From SXOA01 sp964444865 (GTDB lineage: Bacteria > Planctomycetota > Planctomycetia > Pirellulales > Pirellulaceae): DNA of 8,141 nt. The stretch's first letter is position 1, and every line of letters begins with the position of its first letter. The notes under the pieces were generated by a model. The model was given only the letters and a program-made list of their open reading frames with translations. It did no database searches and was not told where the DNA came from. A program made the position numbers and the translations under genes. Positions 1 to 4,960 of this stretch are shown here, in pieces. The DNA lies in NCBI GenBank assembly GCA_964444865.1, contig CAYUJE010000286.1:1-8141 (forward strand), read 5' to 3'.

Positions 1-106
1 CGTGCGCAAATTTCCAGCCGAACGCGCCCAGCACGTAGCTGTTGACGGTCAGGAATATGATCGCGATGACGGCGTACATGACGCCCACGGCTTGACGCAC
101 TGACAT
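1..106 (-). CDS. Small membrane protein, N-terminal part only (cut by window edge)
   Basis: The reading frame is open from an ATG at 106 down to the left edge, giving 35 residues that begin MSVRQAVGVMYAV. A short basic start (R4) is followed by a hydrophobic stretch at about residues 6-29, enough for one membrane helix. A G-rich GGGGCGG lies about 7-13 nt upstream of the start. It follows the RusA-type gene after a 29-nt gap, so it is probably the next gene of the leftward operon. Small membrane proteins after regulators and a resolvase can be holins or superinfection-exclusion proteins, but too little is visible to choose. The function is unknown, and the rest of the gene is outside the window. 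Confidence 0.55.
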   Translation of the reverse strand, partial: MSVRQAVGVMYAVIAIIFLTVNSYVLGAFGWKFAH

Positions 107-135
107 GATGACACCGCCCCCACGGTGTGGCCGAG

Positions 136-489
136 CTACCCGGCCGGTGTGATCCTTACGCGTGCGCCGGGCTGCCCCGGCTCAGTTGCCCATCGAGCGC
201 GAACCTCCGTCACGTACTGCTGCGAATCGTCGACAAGGATGCCGTGCGCAACGGCCAGATCCTCAATGCCCTTGACGTAGTTGCTGGCGTCACGGGGCCG
301 CTTGTCCGGCGGCGTCAACTCGATCTCGAGCACCACCGGGCCAGAGATGACGGCACACACACGCTGGCGCTTGATCTCCCAGCCCGCGGCCGCCCGCCAA
401 GCCTTGTAGGGCTTGGACACGTAGCGGCGCCCCTTGCCGGCAAACATGCCGTTGACCGAAGGCGGGAATGGCAGCGTGAATTCGATCAT
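136..489 (-). CDS. rusA: RusA-type Holliday junction resolvase
   Basis: The 117-residue protein matches the RusA family, which are small phage or prophage endonucleases that act as dimers and cut Holliday junctions symmetrically. The N-terminus MIEFTLPFPPSVN is the usual RusA opening. The acidic core lies at residues 62-88: PDKRPRDASNYVK, then E76/D77, then D87-D88 in ILVDDSQ. D67, K73 and D87/D88 fit the catalytic region. The family's frequent D-x-D-N motif is D67-A-S69-N here, so the second Asp is replaced by Ser, as I recall for many phage homologues. The ATG at 489 was chosen because the family N-terminus begins there. GGAGAG lies about 6 nt upstream, and the ATG overlaps the TGA of the XRE gene (ATGA), so the two are probably translationally coupled. 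A longer in-frame start at 555 would add 22 residues that look unlike RusA. Confidence 0.9.
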   Translation of the reverse strand: MIEFTLPFPPSVNGMFAGKGRRYVSKPYKAWRAAAGWEIKRQRVCAVISGPVVLEIELTPPDKRPRDASNYVKGIEDLAVAHGILVDDSQQYVTEVRARWATEPGQPGARVRITPAG

Positions 490-911
490 GTGCTGCTCTC
501 CGGTCCATCGGTCATGATGGCGAGGGCATCGAAGACGGACCACACGGCGCAGCATGTGCAGCCACCGACCGATCGCGCACAGCGCGGGCCGTACATGGTC
601 TCGATGACGCTGGCCAACTCGTTCAGGCCAGCCTGTCGGCGGCGCTGGAGCGGAAGAACAATGGTGGGGCTGCTACCCTCTACCCTGTCATCGGAACCTG
701 TCAGCAGCCATGCCACGCCTACGTCAAAGGCGCGGGCGTATACTATGGCAGCCTTCTTCCCGTATTCCCGCGGCCCGGCTTCGTGTGCGCGGTACGTATT
801 GGCATTCCAGCCAAATCGCTCCCAAGCCTCGCGAGCTGTCTTGAAGCCGGCCTTCTTTCTGGCAGCCCTTAGCCTCTCACCAGGCGTCGTGGTGACTGTG
901 CTCTCGATCAT
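486..911 (-). CDS. XRE-family helix-turn-helix protein with Cys-rich C-terminus
   Basis: A 141-residue protein. Residues 10-72 (from PGERLRAARKKAGF to VAWLLTG) form an XRE/Cro-CI type DNA-binding domain like the N-terminus of phage C2-type repressors. There is no S24 peptidase domain. The C-terminal half instead carries a basic patch (R90-R92) and clustered cysteines C111, C118, C120 and C121, which could bind metal. The ATG at 911 has AGAGG about 8 nt upstream. Its start overlaps the stop of the 64-residue HTH gene, and its stop overlaps the start of the RusA-type gene, both as ATGA, so it is mid-operon and co-translated. The likely role is a secondary transcription regulator of early or late genes. 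The target and the role of the cysteines are unknown. Confidence 0.82.
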   Translation of the reverse strand: MIESTVTTTPGERLRAARKKAGFKTAREAWERFGWNANTYRAHEAGPREYGKKAAIVYARAFDVGVAWLLTGSDDRVEGSSPTIVLPLQRRRQAGLNELASVIETMYGPRCARSVGGCTCCAVWSVFDALAIMTDGPESST

Positions 912-1102
912 GCCCGCACCTCTTGGGCGCGACGGCGCTGGAATTCCCTGTGCTGCTCTCGGAATTTGCCGATGTGCCGGCCACGCCAGACCATCTCGCG
1001 CGTGGTCTTGGCGGACCAGCCGAATGCCTTAGCCACCTCGGTGTTGTCAGCACCGGCTGCGCGCATGGCTGCAGCCTGCTCAGCCTTCGATGGTCCGCTC
1101 AC
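908..1102 (-). CDS. Small helix-turn-helix DNA-binding protein (64 residues)
   Basis: A 64-residue basic protein. Residues 6-41 (KAEQAAAMRAAGADNTEVAK, then AFGWSAKTTREMVWRGR) have the helix-turn-recognition-helix pattern of small phage DNA-binding proteins, followed by an Arg-rich tail. It starts with GTG at 1102, overlapping the TGA of the upstream gene as GTGA, with GAGG about 9-12 nt upstream. It ends in an ATGA overlap with the XRE gene. The tight coupling on both sides supports a real gene despite its size. I do not recognise a named family. A local regulator, or a partner of the neighbouring HTH proteins, is the simplest reading. Confidence 0.72.
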   Translation of the reverse strand: MSGPSKAEQAAAMRAAGADNTEVAKAFGWSAKTTREMVWRGRHIGKFREQHREFQRRRAQEVRA

Positions 1103-1698
1103 AGCACGCCCTCGCGTTGCAGCAGCTGCTTGTGCTCGGCGCAGTGGACAGCGCCAGGACGACCGCAGATGCAGCGCAGCTCATCCGGGGCCAGCTTGCG
1201 CTCTTCGTACACGGCCTCGATCTGGTGGCGCGCGTGGATGCGCTCGGGTGTGATGGGCGGCAGCGGCACGGTGCGCATGCGCGGCGCCGGCTCAGTGTCC
1301 AGATCGACGGCGTCGCTAAAATCGAAGATGGGCGGCTGTTGCAGCTGCGGCAGCTTCGTGATCTTCTGGCCGGATGGCTTCATAGCGCGGACGTTGTTTA
1401 ACGATGTGCGCTTAGCTGGCAGGCCGGCGGCATCGGCATAGCGCCGGATGACTTTAGGGCATCGCCGCATGATGCGGGCAACGTCGCGCAGCGAATGCAG
1501 CGGCCATAGCTCGTGGACTCGCCGCTTGTCCTCGTTGCTCAGCCGGATTGGTGGCAGGCCAACTGTAGCCCGCTTAGGGACTAACCCGAGCTTCTGCGCC
1601 CTGGCGCGCACGCACGCATCGCTCTTGCCGATCATTCGGCCGATCTCAACCGATGTCATTTTGCCATAGTGTGTGGTAATGATTTGATCTGGCGTCAT
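1099..1698 (-). CDS. Two-HTH phage regulatory protein with Cys/His C-terminal cluster
   Basis: A 199-residue basic protein not assigned to a named family. Residues about 8-38 (YGKMTSVEIGRMIGKSDACV...KLGL) resemble a GcrA-like or homeodomain-like HTH. Residues about 54-93 (NEDKRRVHELWPLHSLRDVA...) look like a second HTH. A Pro-rich linker follows (about 115-150). The C-terminus has C176-I-C178, then H185-C186 and H189, a possible small zinc site. The ATG at 1698 follows the cro-like stop by 3 nt and has a perfect AGGAGG Shine-Dalgarno (1707-1712 on the complementary strand) 8 nt upstream, lying inside the end of the cro-like gene. Its position directly after cro is that of lambda cII or a replication initiator. 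No replication domain is visible, so I call it a regulator with moderate confidence. Confidence 0.7.
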   Translation of the reverse strand: MTPDQIITTHYGKMTSVEIGRMIGKSDACVRARAQKLGLVPKRATVGLPPIRLSNEDKRRVHELWPLHSLRDVARIMRRCPKVIRRYADAAGLPAKRTSLNNVRAMKPSGQKITKLPQLQQPPIFDFSDAVDLDTEPAPRMRTVPLPPITPERIHARHQIEAVYEERKLAPDELRCICGRPGAVHCAEHKQLLQREGVL

Positions 1699-1701
1699 GA
1701 T

Positions 1702-1968
1702 TCACGCCTCCTGCTGTTGAATCGCGCCCGACTGGCCAGCAAACACCTCGTCATGACTCACGCGAGGCGGCGCCACATAAAGATCAGGGCGAATGATGTA
1801 GTCTGGTATACCGGTCATCGCCGATACGATGCGCACCCTGCTCGGTGGCACCCGGCGCCACTGATGGACAGCCTGCCGAGTCGACGACGCCATGCGCGCC
1901 AAATGTGCAAAGCCACCTGCCGCTTTAATCGCCAGCTTGAGGCCGTGGTCTCGATGGTCCGTGCTCAT
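1702..1968 (-). CDS. YdaS/Cro-like regulator, first gene of the leftward operon
   Basis: An 88-residue protein. Residues 9-65 (GLKLAIKAAGGFAHLARMAS then STRQAVHQWRRVPPSRV, IVSAMTGIP, LYVAPP) fit the YdaS/Cro-like single-domain HTH family. These proteins commonly sit opposite a cI-type gene at the switch of lambdoid prophages; YdaS is also described as the antitoxin-like partner of YdaT. The expected role is to repress the repressor promoter and favour lytic growth. The ATG at 1968 is the only start that keeps the whole HTH. No Shine-Dalgarno precedes it; instead the -10 hexamer of a near-consensus promoter ends 8 nt upstream, so the mRNA should be leaderless or nearly so. It heads the leftward operon and is divergent from the CI-like gene. 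No YdaT-like toxin is seen next to it. Confidence 0.85.
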   Translation of the reverse strand: MSTDHRDHGLKLAIKAAGGFAHLARMASSTRQAVHQWRRVPPSRVRIVSAMTGIPDYIIRPDLYVAPPRVSHDEVFAGQSGAIQQQEA

Positions 1969-1976
1969 GTTACGGG

Positions 1977-2005
1977 AGAGTAAACAGTGCCCATGCCAGT
2001 GTCAA
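1977..2005 (-). promoter_or_regulatory. Leftward early promoter (P-cro), near consensus
   Basis: Read on the minus strand, TTGACA (2005-2000, perfect -35) is followed after exactly 17 nt by TACTCT (1982-1977, -10). Only 8 nt separate the -10 from the ATG at 1968, so a start at 1971-1968 would give a 5' leader of 0-3 nt. The -35 hexamer also resembles the TTGACG half-site of the nearby operators, so a repressor could occupy it directly. Confidence 0.8.
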
Positions 2006-2023
2006 GCCGTGCTGTACCCTCGA

Positions 2024-2050
2024 CGTCAACGATTGACGTATGCGTCAATC
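2024..2050. promoter_or_regulatory. Operator cluster of the cI/cro switch (overlapping inverted repeats)
   Basis: A perfect inverted repeat spans 2031-2050: GATTGACG, 4-nt spacer TATG, CGTCAATC. A second one overlaps it at 2024-2038: CGTCAA, CGA, TTGACG. The core half-site TTGACG/CGTCAA therefore occurs three times in 27 bp, at 2024-2029, 2033-2038 and 2043-2048. A further variant, TGTCAA, is the -35 of the leftward promoter at 2000-2005. The cluster ends 2 nt before the repressor ATG at 2053, where it could control repressor synthesis. Binding by the CI-like or YdaS-like protein is inferred from position. Confidence 0.72.
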
Positions 2051-2052
2051 CA

Positions 2053-2697
2053 ATGAGCCTCGGCACACGCATCCGTGAGGCACGACTTAGTGCCGGCTTG
2101 ACGCAAGATCAGCTAGGCGATGCCCTCATGCTGAGCAAGCAGGCCCTGTCACAGTGGGAAAATGGCCACTCGTCTCCGAGCCGGGAAAACTGCATTGCCA
2201 TCGCCCGTGAAACGAACGTGCCGCTGGCGTGGCTTCTGATCGGCCAGCCCTTGCCCATGCGGACGGCGGACGGTAAACTGCTGTGGTCATCAGCCGGGGG
2301 GCGCACAGTGGCTATCATCTCGCTTCAATCCGCACTGCAGGGCCGTTTTGACGAGCCGGCGGCACAACGCATCGCAACAGTATTTCCGTGCGGCGCCAAC
2401 GCCTTCGCCATCATCATCACAGATCGAGCAAATGCCGGAGTGATCGACGCTGATGATCGAGCCGTGTTCGACCCATCAGCATCATATCAGCCAGACGATT
2501 ACGTTTTAGCCGCCATCGGAAGCAGTGGTAAATCTGCAATAGGCAAGCTGCAATATGAGGCCACTGCCCATGGTGTTGTCACGATCATCCGACCCCACAA
2601 CCCAAGCTACCGCCCGCTGCGCTCAGACATCGACGGCACTATCTCCGTGATTGGTAAGCTGTCCGAGTTGACCAAGGCTGGCCCGCGCCTGCAATAA
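2053..2697 (+). CDS. CI-like phage repressor with degenerate S24/LexA-type domain
   Basis: A 214-residue protein. Residues 3-62 (LGTRIREARLSAGLTQDQLG... to NVPLAWLLIG) are a clear XRE HTH. Residues about 85-205 look like the LexA/S24 C-terminal fold used for dimerisation and RecA-stimulated self-cleavage: NAFAI at 116-120, VFDP near 138-141, DDYVLAAI at 148-155 and NPSYRPL at 183-189. The Ser-Met of the usual G-D-S-M loop is absent; the aligned segment reads T123-D-R-A. The Lys of the K-R-L motif aligns with G164 of IGKL, with K165 one position later. An Ala-Gly pair (81-82) lies in the linker where family members are cut. The ATG at 2053 was chosen because the HTH begins there; an in-frame ATG at 1987 would translate through the operators. 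No Shine-Dalgarno is visible, so a leaderless transcript, as for lambda cI, is possible. Confidence 0.88.
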   Translation: MSLGTRIREARLSAGLTQDQLGDALMLSKQALSQWENGHSSPSRENCIAIARETNVPLAWLLIGQPLPMRTADGKLLWSSAGGRTVAIISLQSALQGRFDEPAAQRIATVFPCGANAFAIIITDRANAGVIDADDRAVFDPSASYQPDDYVLAAIGSSGKSAIGKLQYEATAHGVVTIIRPHNPSYRPLRSDIDGTISVIGKLSELTKAGPRLQ

Positions 2698-2722
2698 GTT
2701 GCTACCGATCAATGCCTTGTCA

Positions 2723-2769
2723 GATTTTTTATTTTCCCACTTGCCAGAATCGTAAAGCGGCGCTTTACT
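2723..2769 (+). promoter_or_regulatory. Rightward early promoter with AT-rich UP-like tract
   Basis: TTGCCA (2741-2746, 5 of 6 to the -35 consensus) is followed after 17 nt by TTTACT (2764-2769, 4 of 6 to the -10). The T-run at 2724-2735 lies at about -52 to -41 from a start near 2776, the position of an UP element bound by the RNA polymerase alpha subunit. It precedes the operon that begins at 2906, giving a leader of about 130 nt. It corresponds by position to lambda PL, oriented like cI. Confidence 0.6.
2752..2768. promoter_or_regulatory. 17-bp perfect palindrome over the rightward promoter (operator candidate)
   Basis: GTAAAGCG, a single central G, then CGCTTTAC: perfect 8-bp arms. It fills most of the -35/-10 spacer and covers five of the six -10 bases, the classic place for repressor occlusion. 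Its sequence is unrelated to the TTGACG/CGTCAA sites at the cI/cro switch, so a different regulator may bind it. Candidates inside the window are the YdaS-like protein and the three HTH proteins of the leftward operon. Confidence 0.6.
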
Positions 2770-2807
2770 AGCTCTCGTCAGCCCGGCGATGCCCTCTCCA
2801 AGCCGGC

Positions 2808-2864
2808 GCGGCGCAGAGGTTAACCCACTCCAGGGACGGCTCCCCGCTTGAGCCTCTGCGCCGC
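2808..2864 (+). other. Leader stem-loop with nested hairpin upstream of the early operon
   Basis: GCGGCGCAGAGG (2808-2819) pairs perfectly with CCTCTGCGCCGC (2853-2864). It extends inwards by one U-G and one U-A pair in plus-strand RNA. Inside the loop, GGGA (2833-2836) and TCCC (2841-2844) form a second small hairpin. There is no following U-run, so it is not a standard intrinsic terminator. It lies wholly within the predicted leader of the early transcript, about 30 nt after the expected start. A role in mRNA stability, attenuation or antitermination is possible; no homologous element is recognised. Confidence 0.6.
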
Positions 2865-2905
2865 AACTGACGCTATTTGGGTGCGAGTAGCGCGAGGTTG
2901 CGTCG

Positions 2906-3223
2906 ATGTCTTACGATCGAACAGGCCAGGCTCAAGATGATGCCTACGGGCACGGTGAGCTAGGCAACGTCCACCAACAATTCGAGGTTGAGCCCGGTTA
3001 TCCGCCGGCACCGGACACGCGGCGGGCCATCGCTGCGATGGTCACAGCGCAGCACCGCCAGACGGATGCGCACGACGTGATCATGCACCTGCAGGACGAG
3101 CAGAAAGATGCATGGGTGGCGGTCAACTACCGCATGCCATTCCTGACGGAATACGAGCGCCGCAGCCTCATGGCGCGGATCGATGTGTACTACGCCGCGC
3201 AGATCGCGGAGTGCCGCTCATGA
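2906..3223 (+). CDS. Hypothetical phage early protein (105 residues)
   Basis: I do not recognise this protein. It is 105 residues, hydrophilic and His/Gln/Asp-rich in the first third, with several possible helices in the second half (ATMV-like 43-65, then LQDEQKDAWVAVNYR and LTEYERRSLMARIDVYYAAQ). It has no signal peptide or membrane segment. The ATG at 2906 has GAGG at 2894-2897, 8 nt upstream. It is the first gene after the leader hairpin and overlaps the next gene by ATGA at 3220-3223, so it is translationally coupled to the coiled-coil protein. By position it may assist recombination or replication, but nothing in the sequence shows this. Confidence 0.75.
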   Translation: MSYDRTGQAQDDAYGHGELGNVHQQFEVEPGYPPAPDTRRAIAAMVTAQHRQTDAHDVIMHLQDEQKDAWVAVNYRMPFLTEYERRSLMARIDVYYAAQIAECRS

Positions 3224-4242
3224 ACGACGTGGCAACCAATACCGATCTGGTCGTGATCGAGCCCAGCAACGCCCTGGTGATGTTTACGACGGATGGCGGG
3301 CTTGATCCTCTGCTCAAGCGCATCCGTAGCGAGATCGACGCCTGCACCGCTGACGTGAGCACGCCCAAGGGTCGCAAGGCCATTGCGTCCATGGCTCATA
3401 AGGTTGCTCGGTCTAAGACGTACATCGACAATGCCGGCAAGACGCTTGTTGCCGAGCAAAAGAAAATCCCCAATCTGATCGACGCCAGCCGTCGCGAGAT
3501 GCGCAAAACGCTAGAAACATGGCAGAGCGAGGTTCGCGCGCCGCTCGATGCATGGGAAGCTGCCGAAGATGAGCGCATTAAAGGCCACACCGATGCTATT
3601 GCATGGCTGGCCGAGATGGCTGCGACATCGCCTGCAGAAGTGACCACTGAAAATATTAAAGGCCGCCTGCTTAATGTGTCGCAAGTCGTCATAGGCACGG
3701 CTTGCGAGGAGTTTCTCGCACAGTATGAGGCCGGAAAATCGAAGGCAATTACAGCGCTGACCGAAGCGCTGGCCATGCGCCGCAAGAGCGATGCGGATCA
3801 AGCCGAGCTTGAGCGTCTACGCCTTGAGGCAGCTGAGCGTGGCAAGGCCGACCGCGAACGCCGCATAGCTGAAGAGGCTGCTGCCCGAGCCACGAAGGAG
3901 GCTGAGGCAAAGGCTGAGGCAGCGAGTGCCGCAGCAGAAGCACAAGCGCGGCGCATGGCTGACGATGCGGCTGCCCGCGAGTTAGCCCTGCAGCGCCAGA
4001 TCGAAGCCGAGAAGCAGCGCGCGGCGGCGGAAGCCGCCCGACTGGCTCGGGAGGCTGAGCAAAAGGCGCAGCGCGAAGCTGCCGAGGCTCGCCACCGAGA
4101 GGCCGACCAAGCCAACAGAGCAGCCAAGCATCGAGCCGCACTCGAAGCCTTTCAAGCCAATGGAATCGACACTGAAACAGCCAGGAGAGTGATCACCCTA
4201 ATCGCAAACCAAAAGATCCCAAGCATGGTCATCCAATACTGA
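3220..4242 (+). CDS. Conserved phage coiled-coil protein of the early recombination region
   Basis: A 340-residue cytoplasmic protein. Residues about 1-180 form a folded N-terminal region (LVVIEPSNALVMF, then KGRKAIASMAHKVARSKTYI and PLDAWEAAEDERI). Residues about 185-305 are a long Ala/Glu/Arg-rich stretch with a TolA-like coiled-coil pattern. The last 35 residues form a short conserved-looking tail (NGIDTETARRVITLIANQKI). From memory, proteins with this N-terminal wording and tail are common in phage early operons beside SSB and recombinase genes. They usually carry no functional name, so I give none. The start is the ATG overlapping the upstream stop as ATGA; an in-frame ATG at 3112 would add 36 residues lying within the previous gene. 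The gene ends 45 nt before the SSB-like gene. A scaffold or partner role for recombination proteins is inference. Confidence 0.82.
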   Translation: MNDVATNTDLVVIEPSNALVMFTTDGGLDPLLKRIRSEIDACTADVSTPKGRKAIASMAHKVARSKTYIDNAGKTLVAEQKKIPNLIDASRREMRKTLETWQSEVRAPLDAWEAAEDERIKGHTDAIAWLAEMAATSPAEVTTENIKGRLLNVSQVVIGTACEEFLAQYEAGKSKAITALTEALAMRRKSDADQAELERLRLEAAERGKADRERRIAEEAAARATKEAEAKAEAASAAAEAQARRMADDAAARELALQRQIEAEKQRAAAEAARLAREAEQKAQREAAEARHREADQANRAAKHRAALEAFQANGIDTETARRVITLIANQKIPSMVIQY

Positions 4243-4287
4243 TCCGAACAACAATCCAATCGCCATCACATCAGGAACCTAACCCAC

Positions 4288-4767
4288 ATGCATATCGGTC
4301 AAATGCTCGAAAGCAAGTACCTCAGCGCATCCGACCTTCGCGGTCAGCGCGTGAAAGTGACCATGAGCAACGTCGAAATGGCCACAATGAACGACGGAAA
4401 AACAAAAGCCATTCTCTACTTCCAGGGCAAGAAAAAGGGAATGACGCTCAACAAAACGAACATCAGAGCAATCGCGAGCATCTACGGCGACGACACCGAC
4501 CACTGGATGGGGCAGCCAATCGAGCTGTTCGAGGCCATGGTTGACTTCCAAGGTCAGACAGTCCCAGCCATCCGCGTTGCCATCCCGCGCCCTAACGGTA
4601 GAGCAGTTCAGGCTCCGCTCAGCCACGAGACCGCACCGCCCATGCAGCAGCGCGCACCGCAACGTGCGCCTGCCATGGCCGGTGACTTCACCGAGGATGC
4701 ACCGCCGCCGCCCCAGCATGCGTCACAGCGCGTCGTAAGCGGCATCGACGACGAAGTGCCATTTTGA
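4288..4767 (+). CDS. Phage single-stranded-DNA-binding-like protein with SSB acidic tail
   Basis: A 159-residue protein. Residues 1-100 look like a compact beta-rich domain (SDLRGQRVKVTMSNVEM, KTKAILYFQGKKKGMTLNKT, IELFEAMVDFQGQTVPAIRV) compatible with an OB-like fold. It is not a clear match to classical SSB. Residues about 101-150 are a Pro/Gln-rich disordered linker. The protein ends in D-D-E-V-P-F, nearly the D-D-D-I-P-F tip through which bacterial SSB recruits RecO, RecG, PriA, exonuclease I and other partners. The domain, linker and tip order is that of SSB, so ssDNA binding and recruitment of host repair or replication proteins is a good inference. The ATG at 4288 has AGGAA at 4273-4277, 10 nt upstream. 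It lies between the coiled-coil gene and a hairpin-rich gap. Confidence 0.75.
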   Translation: MHIGQMLESKYLSASDLRGQRVKVTMSNVEMATMNDGKTKAILYFQGKKKGMTLNKTNIRAIASIYGDDTDHWMGQPIELFEAMVDFQGQTVPAIRVAIPRPNGRAVQAPLSHETAPPMQQRAPQRAPAMAGDFTEDAPPPPQHASQRVVSGIDDEVPF

Positions 4768-4775
4768 TCCTCTCC

Positions 4776-4942
4776 TGGCTGGCACCTCCACCATGGAGCC
4801 AGCCAAGACTTGAGAGGGCGGCACAAGGTTTTGCGTCGTGCTGCCCTCTCATTTTCGAACACCGGCACCAAAACTAAGGCTTGGATCATGGTGCCGGCAG
4901 TAGCGAGGATGGGCTTGATCTTCGACGACGGCCCGTCCTCGC
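4776..4942 (+). other. Array of four consecutive stem-loops in a 193-nt gap
   Basis: Four inverted repeats follow one another with 6, 11 and 5 nt between them. (1) TGGCTGG 4776-4782 with CCAGCCA 4799-4805, and an inner CTCCA/TGGAG stem. (2) A 13-bp stem, 4812-4824 with 4838-4850, one G-U pair, followed by ATTTTC. (3) CCGGCACCA 4862-4870 with TGGTGCCGG 4889-4897, perfect. (4) A 12-bp stem, 4903-4914 with 4931-4942, one U-G pair. Both imperfect pairs are G-U in plus-strand RNA and would be A-C in the opposite strand, which favours a plus-strand transcript as the folded molecule. Hairpin 2 with its short U-run could be a weak intrinsic terminator. A structured non-coding RNA, processing sites, an antitermination or attenuation element, or a replication origin beside the SSB-like gene are all possible. 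No convincing protein gene fits the gap. Confidence 0.65.
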
Positions 4943-4960
4943 CAACCAGATGAGTCTCCA

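Noticed and set aside
127..1032. A 301-codon plus-strand open frame opposite the RusA, XRE and HTH genes
   Set aside because: It runs antisense to three genes that have family support, ribosome sites and 4-nt overlaps; its product is Arg/Ala/Pro-rich without any recognisable domain.
1702..1968. YdaS/YdaT toxin-antitoxin pair
   Set aside because: The YdaS-like protein is present, but no adjacent YdaT-like protein is seen; its place opposite the CI-like gene fits a Cro role.
1987..2052. Longer CI-like protein starting at the in-frame ATG at 1987
   Set aside because: It would add 22 residues with no HTH character and translate through the operator cluster; the HTH begins directly at the ATG at 2053.
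2691..2735. Possible intrinsic terminator after the CI-like gene (GCAA/TTGC hairpin and T-run)
   Set aside because: The stem is only 4 bp and lies about 20 nt from the T-run; the T-run fits an UP element for the promoter at 2741-2769 better.
2789..2851. A 20-codon plus-strand ORF in the early-operon leader
   Set aside because: No Shine-Dalgarno precedes its ATG, and most of it is the hairpin at 2808-2864.
2995..3005. DnaA-box-like TTATCCGCC within the first early gene
   Set aside because: Only 7 of 9 positions match the consensus, it is single and lies inside a coding region, so it is not evidence for an origin.
4888..4953. A 21-codon plus-strand ORF inside the hairpin array with TAAGG 8 nt upstream
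   Set aside because: The ribosome site lies in the loop of hairpin 3 and the frame overlaps hairpin 4; the peptide has no features. It could be a leader peptide, but the base pairing explains the sequence better.
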